Origin: Liolophura sinensis
Lineage: Eukaryota; Mollusca; Polyplacophora; Chitonida; Chitonidae
Length of the DNA stretch: 64,000 nucleotides
Direction of reading: 5' to 3'
Assembly (NCBI RefSeq): GCF_032854445.1
Contig: NC_088301.1
Location: 29,682,402-29,746,401 of the forward strand
This document shows, one piece after another, positions 11,902 through 23,900 of the stretch (its first letter is position 1; every line of letters begins with the position of its first letter). Under the pieces are notes generated by a model. The model saw only the letters and a program-made list of their open reading frames with translations. It ran no database searches and was not told where the DNA came from. A program made the translations under genes and the position numbers.

Positions 11902-12224
11902 TAAGGAGTGAGTGAGTGTTTGGGGTTTAATGTCATACTTAACAAATTTTCAGTCATATGACAATGAAGGAATCCTTAGAGTGCATGTAATGTGCCTCCT
12001 TGATGCAGGATGGCTGAGACGTCTGACCGAAGACAAGAAAACCGCCTTGCCCGATCCATTATACTGATAAAGGTCAACCAGTCGTTGCACTATCCCCTTC
12101 ATGCTGTACGCCAAGCGAGGAAGTTATAACTTCCTCTTTTAAAGTTTTAGGTGTGACTTGACCCAGGACTGACCCTGGATCTACCGCTCCCGATCCGGAA
12201 GCTCTACCAACTGTGCTACCGGGG
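11902..12224 (-). mobile_element. SINE family B, tRNA-derived, part of composite copy 1
   Basis: The head shows a pol III A box (TAGCACAGTTGG) and a B-box-like GGGTCAAGTC. The core holds CCTCGCTTGGCGT and TCAGTATAATGG, and the 3' end reads AAACCCCAAACACTCACTC on the sense strand. About 35 bp of the core present in the other copies is missing here. Confidence 0.85.
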
Positions 12225-12239
12225 TCATTGGCAGAAGAG

Positions 12240-13624
12240 ACGTAGGGAAACAGCAGTCTTGTTATCATGGCAATCATAGAAATGGGCCAGTGTAACAAGT
12301 ATTAACTAACCTAGTGATCTAAAGTTTTGCACACAGATTTGCTATTCATATAGGGAAAATGGCAATCAAGTAGGTAATGGCAATACACTTTCAGAAGGAC
12401 AAGAAGGTCTTAAATTATACTTCTGATTCTAACATATTTCCTACAATAATCAAACTTCACCAAAAAGTATAAATGGCCCTATGATACAGACGAATAAGAC
12501 AAAATGTCTCACTTTAAAAATGCTAACCTTTAGGCCAGATATAGTGAATGTGTGATATGACACAGTGTCTGTGCATATACATGTAAGTATCCACAAAAAG
12601 CACACGCATTCACACGATTTCTGTCCTCCATCAACTGTGAATTGTTTTTTTTAAAAGCGATAAAAAGCATATATACTGCTGGACAAAAATGAATGAAGTG
12701 TAAATAGACAATTGTGCACCCCTCGCAAGTGTCTACTGCAAACAACATGGGTTCTAGAATCTTCCCTACCTTACTTTCCTTACATAAAAATGCACCTATT
12801 ATTGGACTTACATGCAACAAAGAAAAGAAAATTGGATAGGTCTGGCAAGGGCAAAAATAAGAAAAAATTAATATTTAGAGACACAAACTGAAGACAACCT
12901 GCACGTCTTGAACGTACAAATTCAGTAAGTTTTAGAAGCTTCCTTTGCTTTCTGTAGGAGTTGACTGGACAAAACATACTGAGTAAGAGATGGTCACACT
13001 GATGCCTGTTATGCCTAACTCCACCATGTCCACACAGAACATGCAGAACTATTCAAGATATATAGCCAGGGAATTGTTCCAGACAGACAAATGAATGGTC
13101 ATGACAGACAAAAAGACAATAGCCATATCATAATATGCTCCTCTGAATAACAGGCTTATAAAAAGGCACAACAGTTTTATAAGTAGTAATCTTCCTGTAT
13201 GAGCAGCAGAGTAATCAAACCCAACCACTGAATCAGAAAACTTTCAAGAAAACTGATTTTTTCATATACAGGTAAATAAAAATGCTTTAAGGTACACCAG
13301 ATGTTTTTCCTGGGTATATGTACCCAACTGACAGTCTTCCAGAACAGCTTTCTTCTAGTCTTTAGTCATATATTAGTAGACTGTCTTCTTAAATCTTGGA
13401 ACTTTGGAAGGGAACATGCAGGGGATGCTGTAGCCTAATAAATTACATCTCGTTGATCAAGTATTACTAATGTCTGACACTAACAGGAGCCCATCCTCTC
13501 CTCTCCATGTATTACGACGACACAAGCCATATACATATTACCTTAGCGTACAATAACTGTCACTTTCTTAATCAACATAGAGATGAGCATATTCTGGGTC
13601 AAATACAGCAAACACGGCGGTCTT
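12240..13624. other. Intergenic, nothing recognised
   Basis: AT-rich DNA between the composite retroposon and the transposase relic. No exon or repeat structure could be supported. Confidence 0.35.
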
Positions 13625-13791
13625 GGTCGAAGGTAGTTACACCCCGCTTCAGCGGGCATGCGGGTGATTAGCTGTCGTGCTTCATGACTTCTGATACGAC
13701 TAATTGTTGACACATTAACGTTAAGGGCTTTGGTGACAGCTCAAAGGTTCATGCCAGCATCGAGTATGCTGATGGTGCGCTCTCGTTGGTT
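13625..13791 (-). pseudogene. Tc1/mariner-type transposase relic (N-terminal helix-turn-helix)
   Basis: A minus-strand frame reads ERTISILDAGMNL, a stop (TGA at 13743-13741), then AVTKALNVNVSTISRIRS. This is the homeodomain-like DNA-binding start of Tc1/mariner transposases (usually ...GMLxAGMSxxxVAxxxNVxxSTISRLxx). Only about 50 codons survive; no DDE catalytic domain or inverted repeats were recognised nearby. Confidence 0.6.
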
Positions 13792-14988
13792 TTATGGCAG
13801 ACATTTCTGCGTTTTCGTAGCCCGAGTAAAATCCTACAGGCAGGTATGTTTAATTGATTAAAAGGTCAAAACATGCGCTGCCCGTGATTTCTGATGTTCC
13901 GAAAGCCTTCTAGCTTTCGCCTGTATTGCGAACAAAACTATTTTTGACCTTCACCAAACGAAAAGTCCACAATGTGGAGAACTCTTCAATAGACAAACAT
14001 GGCTGTCTACAGCAATTTTAACGGAGAAACATCATGAACATTGTAGGCCAGCGGTGTGGGCTTAATACTGAGAATAATACGTTATAGAGTGGGTTTCCCT
14101 GCTTTTCATAAGTGATTAAGAAGCACAGCCATGAAATAGTGTAGCTCTTTTTCTAAAAATCAAAAGCGTGCAGTCGACTGTGTACTACATGTATATACGC
14201 TAGACCGTAGACGCCAGGTTAACTCTATGATCAAACAAGTTCTCAGTTCCTAATCTAAAAATCCCTTTTTCACCATACAGGCCTCGCTATTGAAACTGAA
14301 ATGCATAAATCCCACATCGCTGGATTGTAACATGAGTAGGCAGCTGGGATGGCTCTAGTCGGGCAGCTGCATTCCAAAACACGACAATAACGATTCAATC
14401 AATGTGTAGGATTCGCTCCTTGTCAGTTGGTGTGCAGTCTTTCGTGTGTCGTCTTCAGACCTAGCATGTGCACGTAACTCGTGCACGCCACTTACTCGTG
14501 CACGCATTTTACGCGAGCAACGATCAACCTACCTAGCTATTCTATCTTCGGCTCTAGTTACATGTTAATGAGCAACATGGCGTTACAAACTCTCGCTGAT
14601 AAGCACATTGTCTGATACCTTCTCTTCCTCAACCTCGATAACAACCGATAAGTGGAGAGTGGGCTCGAAGATCCGGCTATTACCATGGAAACTACTTCGT
14701 TTGGCCAGATTTTTTAGCCTCCTGCCGTTTAACTCATTATGGTATATTAATACGCGCAGGACTGTAGTTTAAACGTTTTTTTCCATACCAGGTCCCTGAA
14801 ACAAATGGAAAATTATTAGTGTTTCAACCCATTTTGTGTAATCATACAATAGTCTCAAATTCTGGTATAACATCACAAAACCATTTATGATAAACAACGG
14901 AACTACTTTGTGTGCGGAGACCGACGTACAGCATTCTTCCAACGGGACGTGCGCACTCGGAGATCAGTGTGTGAATGTTTCAGTAATC
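13792..14988. promoter_or_regulatory. ERK7 upstream region, presumed promoter
   Basis: The bases before the ERK7 start codon hold no coding exon that I recognise. No TATA box at a convincing distance was seen. The minus-strand acetyltransferase lies upstream in head-to-head orientation, but over 4.7 kb and two mobile elements separate the coding starts, so a shared promoter is only a possibility. Confidence 0.3.
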
Positions 14989-17900
14989 ATGAGTTCCGAA
15001 ATTGAAGCCCACATTACCAAGAAGTATGAGATAAAAAGCGTTTGGGAAAAGGGGTAAGTGAGAACATCTCTATAATTGTTTCAATTTTCCTGAATTTTGT
15101 TTGAGACGTCAACGCTTTGAAAATAGCTGTTCAAGAACTGAGAGAAAGATATTGCAACAACAACAACATTTTCGAAGTCATAACATCGCGTCTTCGAAGC
15201 ACAATTTCTTTGGTAAATTGTGGTTTGTTGACTTATCCACGCAGGGATGCAGTAGTAACTATCCTCAGAAATTCTTTTACAACCCGGCAATGATGGGATA
15301 CAGGAGAGACCTAAAGGCTATACATTGTTGCGATAGTTCCAGCACTCGGTCATATTAATATTAACGTACTTCCTGACAGCTTGAATACTGGGGCCACTTA
15401 CAAAATAACGTGCGACAAATGTATGATAAAAACATATTGTACGCCGCTTTATGCATGTGGCCCCAGGTCAGCTGCCCTACGACAACTGGTCCAATAGTTC
15501 AAGTTGTATGGTGCACGATTTTACATAGTTTGGGAAATAACATGTAGTTATTCTTACAATTCACACAATTTTCTGTAGTTATAAATTTGTTATGTCTGGG
15601 GCTATTTTATATGTACATAATATTCCCAGCTACTTTGGTGTCAAAATATCTGTCTTAAAGCAAGGTGAATTGATAAAGACGGGATAGTCTGAATTGCTTT
15701 TCTAAATTGTGAAAATATTGCAGCAAATTAAAACCGATATTGTACATTTTCTCAGAGTATACGGAAACAACATATTTCTGTCCCTTCCACTTTGCGTGAT
15801 GTGACGTCACCCATGGGCACATGACACATCTACAAATGACGCTGCCCTTTCAAATGCTCTTGATGTCATCCCTGCTAAATGCCTTACTCAGCGTCATATC
15901 TGACTGTTCGACGTCATGCAGGGAATGTTATCACGTCACATCAGGAAAATTTTATGGACACAGCTGAAGATTTTGTTTTTCAAACAATCTTCAGGTATAT
16001 AGGTTAAATAGTGTTATTCATCAAAATCCTATTGAAATGTGGTGTTAGGCTTAGTCCGTAGGATTTCTTTCATTGAAAATATTTCTACGTAATTTGTATT
16101 CTGACCAGAATATTCTGGCGCTTTAAGGGTTAGAATACATATTTCACTGTGTGGTCACACATTCAACTGTTTTGACAGATCTCACCAGACATTGGTACTT
16201 TTGCAGTGATGTTACAGCTGCTCTGAGCCAATCATCAGCACACTGTCTGGTCATGTGACTGAAGTACTGAAGGTGAAAACAAAACAAATTTAACCTAGGT
16301 GAGGTAGGCACTAACTGAGGTATATTTTAGCATGAAAAATAAAAAATATAGCTTATACAGTAAGAAATTCTTTCTGGAAAAGTAATCAGATTGTGTCTAT
16401 CCTTCAGATATGATAGTTTCAGTGTCATGTAGTATTATGAACTTGAGGAATCGACAAAAATTAGCATTTCGCTCATTTAGCCTTACATGTATGTAAATTA
16501 TTTATCACCTCCTGCTGCTTAATTGCCAGGAACCTAGGTGCTCAACACTATGAATAACTTGATGTAAGTACAGAAAATAGTGTGAATCTTAAGAAACCAA
16601 CGAGCCTGTAGTTACTCTAGATATCAGTTATTTTGAAAAAGACATTTTTCTCTGTAAAAGTGGATGATAAAACCGTTGCACCAGTCAGCGGTTGCATCAG
16701 TTGGCTGCATACCGACAGCTTGACCGTAAGTTGGGTAAAACTAAATATATCCAAGTCGTTAGGCAGTATGTCAGTTCCAGGCTGATTACTCAGACTACAA
16801 TGTTTTGACTTTCTGTGATCTTTTAACATTTCATGACATACATGTGACTATAACTGCAATGTGCTCCGATATCACTTTGCAATATATACATGCTGGAGGC
16901 CGGCTTGAGTTTTTTTTTTTGTTTTATTTTGATTGGTGTTTTATGCCGTACTCAAGAATATTTCGCTTATACATCGGCGGCCAGCATAATGGTGGGCGGA
17001 AACCCGGGGGAAACCCACAACCATCCGCAGGTTGCTGACAGACCTTCCCACATACAGCCAGAGAGGAAGCCAGCATGAGCTGGACTTGAACTCACAGCGA
17101 CTGCATTGGTGAGAGACTCCTAGGTCATTACGCTACGCTAGCGTGCTAACCTTGAGGTTTGAGTTCATATACATGTAGGTACTGAAAGACAAAGATGTCA
17201 GAGGAAAGGCAATGTCAAAAAAAAAAAAATAATTCAGTTTATTTTTTTGAATATTTTTAACATCTGATATATATGCACGTACTTCATTTTTTTGCCTTAA
17301 TCTACAAATTGATGGATGATAAAGTACTATGATATTCAGTTTTGGTACCTCAAATGGCAGATCAAAACAAAAAGAAACTAAATTTCAATTGAAAGAAAAA
17401 CCCGAGAGTGGAGGTGCCCTTGAAAAAATGACATTGACTGTGTGAACGGCTGACTTGGTATTTCTGGGAATCAAGAATGACTGTCGGTCACACAATTCCT
17501 TGTCTGTCTTTCTGTCGCATGAATCTTCAGTTGTTCAGGCCACTGATAAATGTGAGGCCATTCTGCATTTACTAGGCATTACAGGTCCTTACCGCGCACT
17601 GGCCCCAGTAACACGGTAGGGCGTCCGCTTTGGGAACGGTAGATCCAGAGTCAATCCTGGGTCAAGTCACACCTAAGACCTTAAAAAAGAAAGTTTTAAC
17701 TTCCTCGCTTGGCGTTCAGCATGAAGGGGATAGTGCAACGACTGGATGACCCATATCAGTATAATGGCTCAAGCGGGGTGGCTTACTTGCCTTCGGTAAG
17801 GTTTCTCAGTGAAGCATCACTAGATAAGAGAGCGGTGGAAATCCTTCCTGCAATAAGGAGGCGCATTACATGCATTCTAAGGATTCCTTCGTCATCACTG

Positions 17901-20900
17901 AAAATTTGTTAAGTACAACGATAAACCCCAAACACTCACTCACTCCTTACTGTGCATCGTCAAAAGTCAGAATGAAAGCTTATGGCCTTTCCGGGCATCT
18001 CGTCGAGAACCTTTGCTTGTGCGTAAAGACACAGAATTTCATGTGACATGCTTTTATATACATTTTTTTTACAGTAATAATGATATGTGAATTGGATATT
18101 TAGAAGATCTGTCTTACCCCATCTTGTCTTTTCGCCCATTGATTTAGAAATATGGACGGGAGTATGTCAGAATCAAAGATGGCAAACTATTCTAGGGGTC
18201 ATACATTATATATTCTTACCACTGTTTGTCTTTATTTTACAGCTACAGGTATAAGTGTAATAGAGATTATTGTAGTTTTGGTGAAATATGCATGGTCCTG
18301 CAGTAGATTTTCTATTTAGACTATGCCCCTGATATAGCTGGTACAAGTGATATAGCTGGTACAGGTGATATAGCTGGTACAAGTATCATGTACATGTAAT
18401 AGTAGAAATGATGTATATGATCATGATAATGTTCGTCAGTTTTATAGAGGAACTCAGAGCCCAGGAAAACCTCCATGTTATGGCAAGTCAGTGAGTGTAA
18501 CATGACGCAAATGGCTGCACGAGTGTTGTCAAGCTCTTATTGACACCAAACGCCCACAGACCAGGTTTCTTAAGGGGGTCTTGAAAAACTTAGAAAATCT
18601 GAAACTTGAAAGAAACTTTTCCAGGTTTTGGAAAATCAGGGGGTTTTGTAGTTGGGCCTGGAAAAACATTGAAATTGAGACTACAGAACCAAACTGAGCA
18701 ATTGCGTATAGTATATCCTCTTCACAAAATTTGTTTTGCGACGTTGAAATTCCTTAATGCAGTTCTATGTATATGAGAAAGACTGAAAATGCAACTAATT
18801 GGAGTCAATTTACATGGCTTTAAAGCTTGTATAAGCGTAGAATATTTATTCCAAATATCTTGGAAGGTACGTTCATTTATCCCCAATGCATAGCTTGCCA
18901 TTGACCACCAAGAGCACCAGCAATGTACAGCATGTGTAAATAAACAGACTACATGTGTCTTATGTACAGAAACATCTAACTGATGTTTTGTTAACATACG
19001 TACCTGTACATTCTTCATCACTTTAATTTCTTAGGCTTATGGCATTGTCTGGAAGGCCATTGACAGAAGAACAGGAGAGGTAGTGGCAGTTAAGAAGATA
19101 TTTGATGCTTTTCGTAATCAAACAGATGCCCAGGTAAGAGGATAATTTCCGTTCATCTTGTTTTTAAATGTTTCATGGGTAATAAATCAGCATGTGTGCC
19201 ATTGTTCTTTACAGCATGTGTGTTTTCAAATAAGGACCTATGTCATCTCAGTAATCAACCAGCTCAGGATTTGAGCTTAGACTGTTTAAAAGGAGGTTAT
19301 GTAGGGCTCGGTATTAAAATTACATCAACCCTCTAATCACTAGGTAATTTGTAGCAGCAATTTTTTCACTGCTGGAATGATATTGTGGAATGTGCAAAAG
19401 TATACTCTTAGCCATGTCTTGTCCCAATTTTTACACATGAATGGGTGTTTGTAGCTTATGGCTTAACAACAATGTTAGAGGCTACAAGTGCAGTAAAATC
19501 ACACTTTTTAGCTGTGTTAGTTTCCGACAGCCCCACCTTAACTTGTTTGCGTGAGCTCCTGTAATGTTGATTCGGTGTACATGCGTGACCTGTGCACATG
19601 TGCTGTATACATATGAACAAATACACTGTGTACATGTGCATATGATGTATATTTGTGAAAGCATTGTATATACCTTCATACTGCATATTAACACAACCAA
19701 ATTTGAGCAGATGCAAAATGCCCAAATTAATGCTACAAAAAGGCCCCAGTTACAAAGCTACGGTACATGTATATAAGGAAAGATGTTCAAACAAAATGTT
19801 TTAAATCGTAATCTCCTTATTCACTGAAAGTGATATTCCGATCAAAGCTGAAATACAACAGTGAAGCCACATTGGATGTACATGCATGTTAGACACTTCA
19901 CTTTGGAATCTATCTTTTTGTTAAATATATTGCATCTGTGATGTATTTTCTTGACTTTTCCCATTCTACGGATCTTCTTTAAATCTACATGTAAATCGCT
20001 GGTTTGTAGCTAAATTCTTTGTGACTTTAAATGTTTCAGTTCCAAAATTTTTATTCTAAATCTTGCCGTTATACGGTATTACAGTTTAGACTACGGCATA
20101 TCTAGGAAAAATAATGAAATTTAATGCACAAAGGTAAGTGAAAGGTTCTATATCTCACGCCATTGATTTGGTTAAGCAGCAATCAAATCCAACAATAACC
20201 TATTTATATCAATGATGTATAAACAAATGCAAGGTAAAATGTCATTTATATGATTAATGCAATATGTTAAATAGCATTCACGCCATTGAGCTTCTCTGTG
20301 AAAAAATGGATGTTATATAGGTTTGGGGTTCCCAAACAATGTTCAAACTGTATGATGGTCCTCAGTGGATCTCTTATTAGGCTTTGCAGTAAGGTGCAGA
20401 CTACTCTCAGGACTATAAACCACTGCTTGTACATCTAACATTCTTGTTCTGGTGTGCATTAAAATGTTCTTGTTTATTTCAGAGAACTTTTCGCGAGATC
20501 ATGTTTCTTCAAGAATTTGGTGAACATCCCAATATAATCAAATTGCATAATGTGATCAAGGCAGAGAACGACAAAGATATATATCTTGTTTTTGAGTTCA
20601 TGGGTAAGAATATGTGTATTACCTCTATAGTACACTAATTTTACTTATTTCTGTTTTATCTTAATTTAAGGGAATTAAAAATAGGAAGTGTGAAACATGA
20701 ATGGTGAGGTAAAAATTTGAAAGAAGCAATAAATATATTTTTGTCATAAAGCATAGACTGTTTTTATTATTGTCAGGTAGAGCCACCTGTTAAGGATAGA
20801 TTAGGAAGTTCTAAAGCTAACTTCACAAAAAATAGTTTTTAACTCCAGGAATTGATGACGGGTAGTGATGTTTAGAGGTTGTTTATGTTAAGCAATACTG

Positions 20901-23900
20901 TTTTTATAGCCTAGACTTAGCGTAGCAAATTAAAATGGTACTCTGCAGAAGATTACATGTAAACGGTCCATTTAGTAATTTATTCTTCATAGTCCTTCAA
21001 TACTGTTATTTTACAGGTACAGATAGAAAAAAATCTGTAATTTGTGAAATATCCACATTCTGCATGTAATTTGTTTTCATTTGATGTAAGAAGAGCTGGG
21101 TCATTCCACATCAAATCAGCCAAAAAAATTTTTTTTTGTGGTGACCATCTCGCATATTGCTGCAAAAATTCTTAAAAATTCCTTGACATATATGAGGAAG
21201 ATTTCCCAAGTTATAGCCCCAAATTCCAAGTGGTTTTTGAGATATGACCATCTAAAACATCCTATAAAGTTCATTTTCAACATATGCGAATAGGATATCT
21301 GTTCTGGAGGCATTTTTGGATGATCATAACTTCCAATTCAATGGGCCTAGAAAATCTACCTACAGGGTATTTTCTACCCTGGCTTTCAGAATATGGAATC
21401 AAAATATAAATATCTTCAATACTTTTTTTAGATATATGCCCCTAAATATTGTTCAACGTTCAACGCATACGCTATATTTTGTATTTTCAATGAGCTGCCA
21501 TAGGTCATGTGATAGATTTAGGAGATATGTGTTGCCTGATTAATATTGTTGATGTATATGACAATTTGCAGAAGAAAGTCTGACAACTTTGAGGCATTAT
21601 TATTCATGTAGTTGCTGTCTGAACTTTGCTCCAGGACAAAAAGTGGACATTTTACCTTGTTTTTGTCTTAAGTGATCCCCATGTTGACAGTTGAACACCT
21701 CTTTGAAATTTTTTTTCACATCTGGATACATCTATTAGCCAACTATGGTAGAAAATTCTAGAGCTGTTCTCAACTCCTCCTGCTGAAATTAAATTTTTGA
21801 AAAAGTCACGGAATTTTTAAGAATTTTTTCAGCAAAATCCAAGAGGGTCACCACAACAGCCAGCTGAACTGACACAGAATGACCCAGCTGCTTGTAAATG
21901 GACAATTTATGTCTATATTTATTTCACTGGTGTTCTATGCTAGACTCAGTTATAGTGTATCCCTATGACAGTTGCTTTGATGGGTATAATTACAATCCAG
22001 TTGAAATCACCTCACCTCTCCAGAGTCCTGTTTTGCAAAGTGGTTGTGTGACATATTTACCATGATAGTGACGTATGAATTTGCATTATGTTGGCATGAC
22101 ATTAAAACAAGCGCAAGTTAAGATCACTAGGTGAAACAGGTCCCTGGTGCAGGTAGCAGCCCGATAACTGACAGTAAAACCCTAGACCCTATAACCCTAG
22201 TAAAACTTCTAACACTCCATGTAAACTTATTGACAAAGGGCTATTCACCTCCTGATAGAACTCATTCCACAGCTCAGCCAGCATGGACATCTGAACTGTT
22301 TATAATCTGTTTTCTGTTGCTACTTGCTGGAAACATATTGGTACTAACGACAGTGCAGCATTTCATTACCTACCGATAGCTTTGTCACACACTCAAGGTG
22401 GGTTTTAGTTGGCAGTGGGCATTTGTTGCCCATGATCTTTGTCAAAATACATGTACACTGTACATGTGTACAGTGAGCATGTGTTAGCTGAGAATGAAGA
22501 ATTATTATTTCTTGTAGCTATATGAAGGAAATAATTACTTCAAGTAAGCATGCATTTCACAATTCAAACATTTCAGATACAGATCTGCACAATGTCATCA
22601 AACGGGGGAATATACTGAAGGATGTACACAAACGTTATATCATGTACCAGTTACTGAAGGCTATAAGTTATCTACACTCTGGCAATGTCATACATAGAGA
22701 TGCCAAGGTAAGCATTTGTTCCCATTATGGCTGTCACAGACTGTAACAATTGTGTGTATATTGGGACAGCACACAGAGTTAGAATTGCATGCATACTGTT
22801 TTGAGACTTCCAACACGGTCCTACATGCTGTATAAGCCTGTTTTCAGCTTGAGCACATCACCATAATGCATTACTATTTCAACATGCATTTAGCTAGCGA
22901 ATCGTGCAGCCGTGATTTGCACAGTCAAATCTGAGAAAACATGGCTGAATATTTCATGGACGGCTCAGCTGTTCTTGTGAAAAGCCTTGCATCTTTTACT
23001 TCACTGTGTTGGCATATAGATACAATGTAGTTGAAGTAGTCAAGCATGGAATTTACCAAAGATCGACTTTAGTGTTATCAACAACAACAACGGTGCAAGG
23101 AGCCAGCTTCGAAGGGAACTTGGCTGATCCCATAATATACTGTCTTTGGTTGGAATTTAACCCGCCTGCTAGTAAAACAGCTGTTATCTAATTCGATGTA
23201 GTTTGGCTAGTCAAAATAACTGCTGGCTGACCCATGGATAGGAAAAACTTTGCCGGGCTTTCAGGAGTTGTGTAAGAAACTCTGGGAGGCCAACTAAATT
23301 TTAACAGCTGTGAGGAAAATTTGGCTTTAAACACATATACATACTCTGGTGATTTAGGGCGTGATGGGTAAACAAATTGGGAGTTCATTCGTCTTAAGTT
23401 TGAGCAATCTTCGACATGCCAGTGAAAGTGAAAGAAAAGTAGATACCAACATGTATTGGCTTCCAAAGAACGTCGCTTTGATACATGCCATCCCACTGAC
23501 TGTGTCTCTGCTATGGACAAGCGAGTGAGCTTCTAACAAATTGTTGGAAATGTCAACTGTGTTTAACAACACAATGGCCGTTTGACGGCTACAGTAGTGG
23601 TAACTGTTCTAACTGGCTACAGAGGAAGATTAACCTGAAAGATATCCAAAGCTAATAGAAAGATTGCAACATAGAGCTATGAAAAGTGATGCATGAAGAC
23701 ATTTTTGTAAAAATCTGAGAACAGACCATTAAACACTGTCCACTTAAATAATTGGAATAATTATAGCAATTTTTTATGCGGATTCAATTTGCTTAAATTT
23801 TTTGAAACTATTCGAAGGAGAATCGTAAAACTCACAGGTTAAATTGACTATGCAAACTTTAGATCATGTTGGAAAACCAGTTGCTTACAACTGTAAGTAG

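Larger units (their letters stand above)
11059..12239 (-). mobile_element. Composite SINE-unique-VNTR retroposon, copy 1, with target-site duplication
   Basis: Read on the minus strand, the element starts at about 12224 with a tRNA-like head (CCCCGGTAGCACAGTTGG), continues through a SINE-B body to the CACTCACTC-type end near 11900, then about 390 bp of unrelated sequence (about 11900-11515), then 22 copies of an 18-bp repeat (11514-11121), and a short tail to 11074. The flanks TCATTGGTAGAAGAG (11059-11073) and TCATTGGCAGAAGAG (12225-12239) match at 14 of 15 bases, which I read as an aged target-site duplication covering the whole composite. No open frame for a transposase or reverse transcriptase was seen, so it would be non-autonomous. 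Confidence 0.8.
15054..19034 (+). other. ERK7 intron 1 (3,981 bp)
   Basis: The donor is GGG|GTAAGT and the acceptor TTCTTAG|GCT. The intron carries a diverged repeat (15760-16010), a SINE-A (16910-17150) and the second composite retroposon (17590-18424). No coding exon was recognised inside. Confidence 0.9.
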
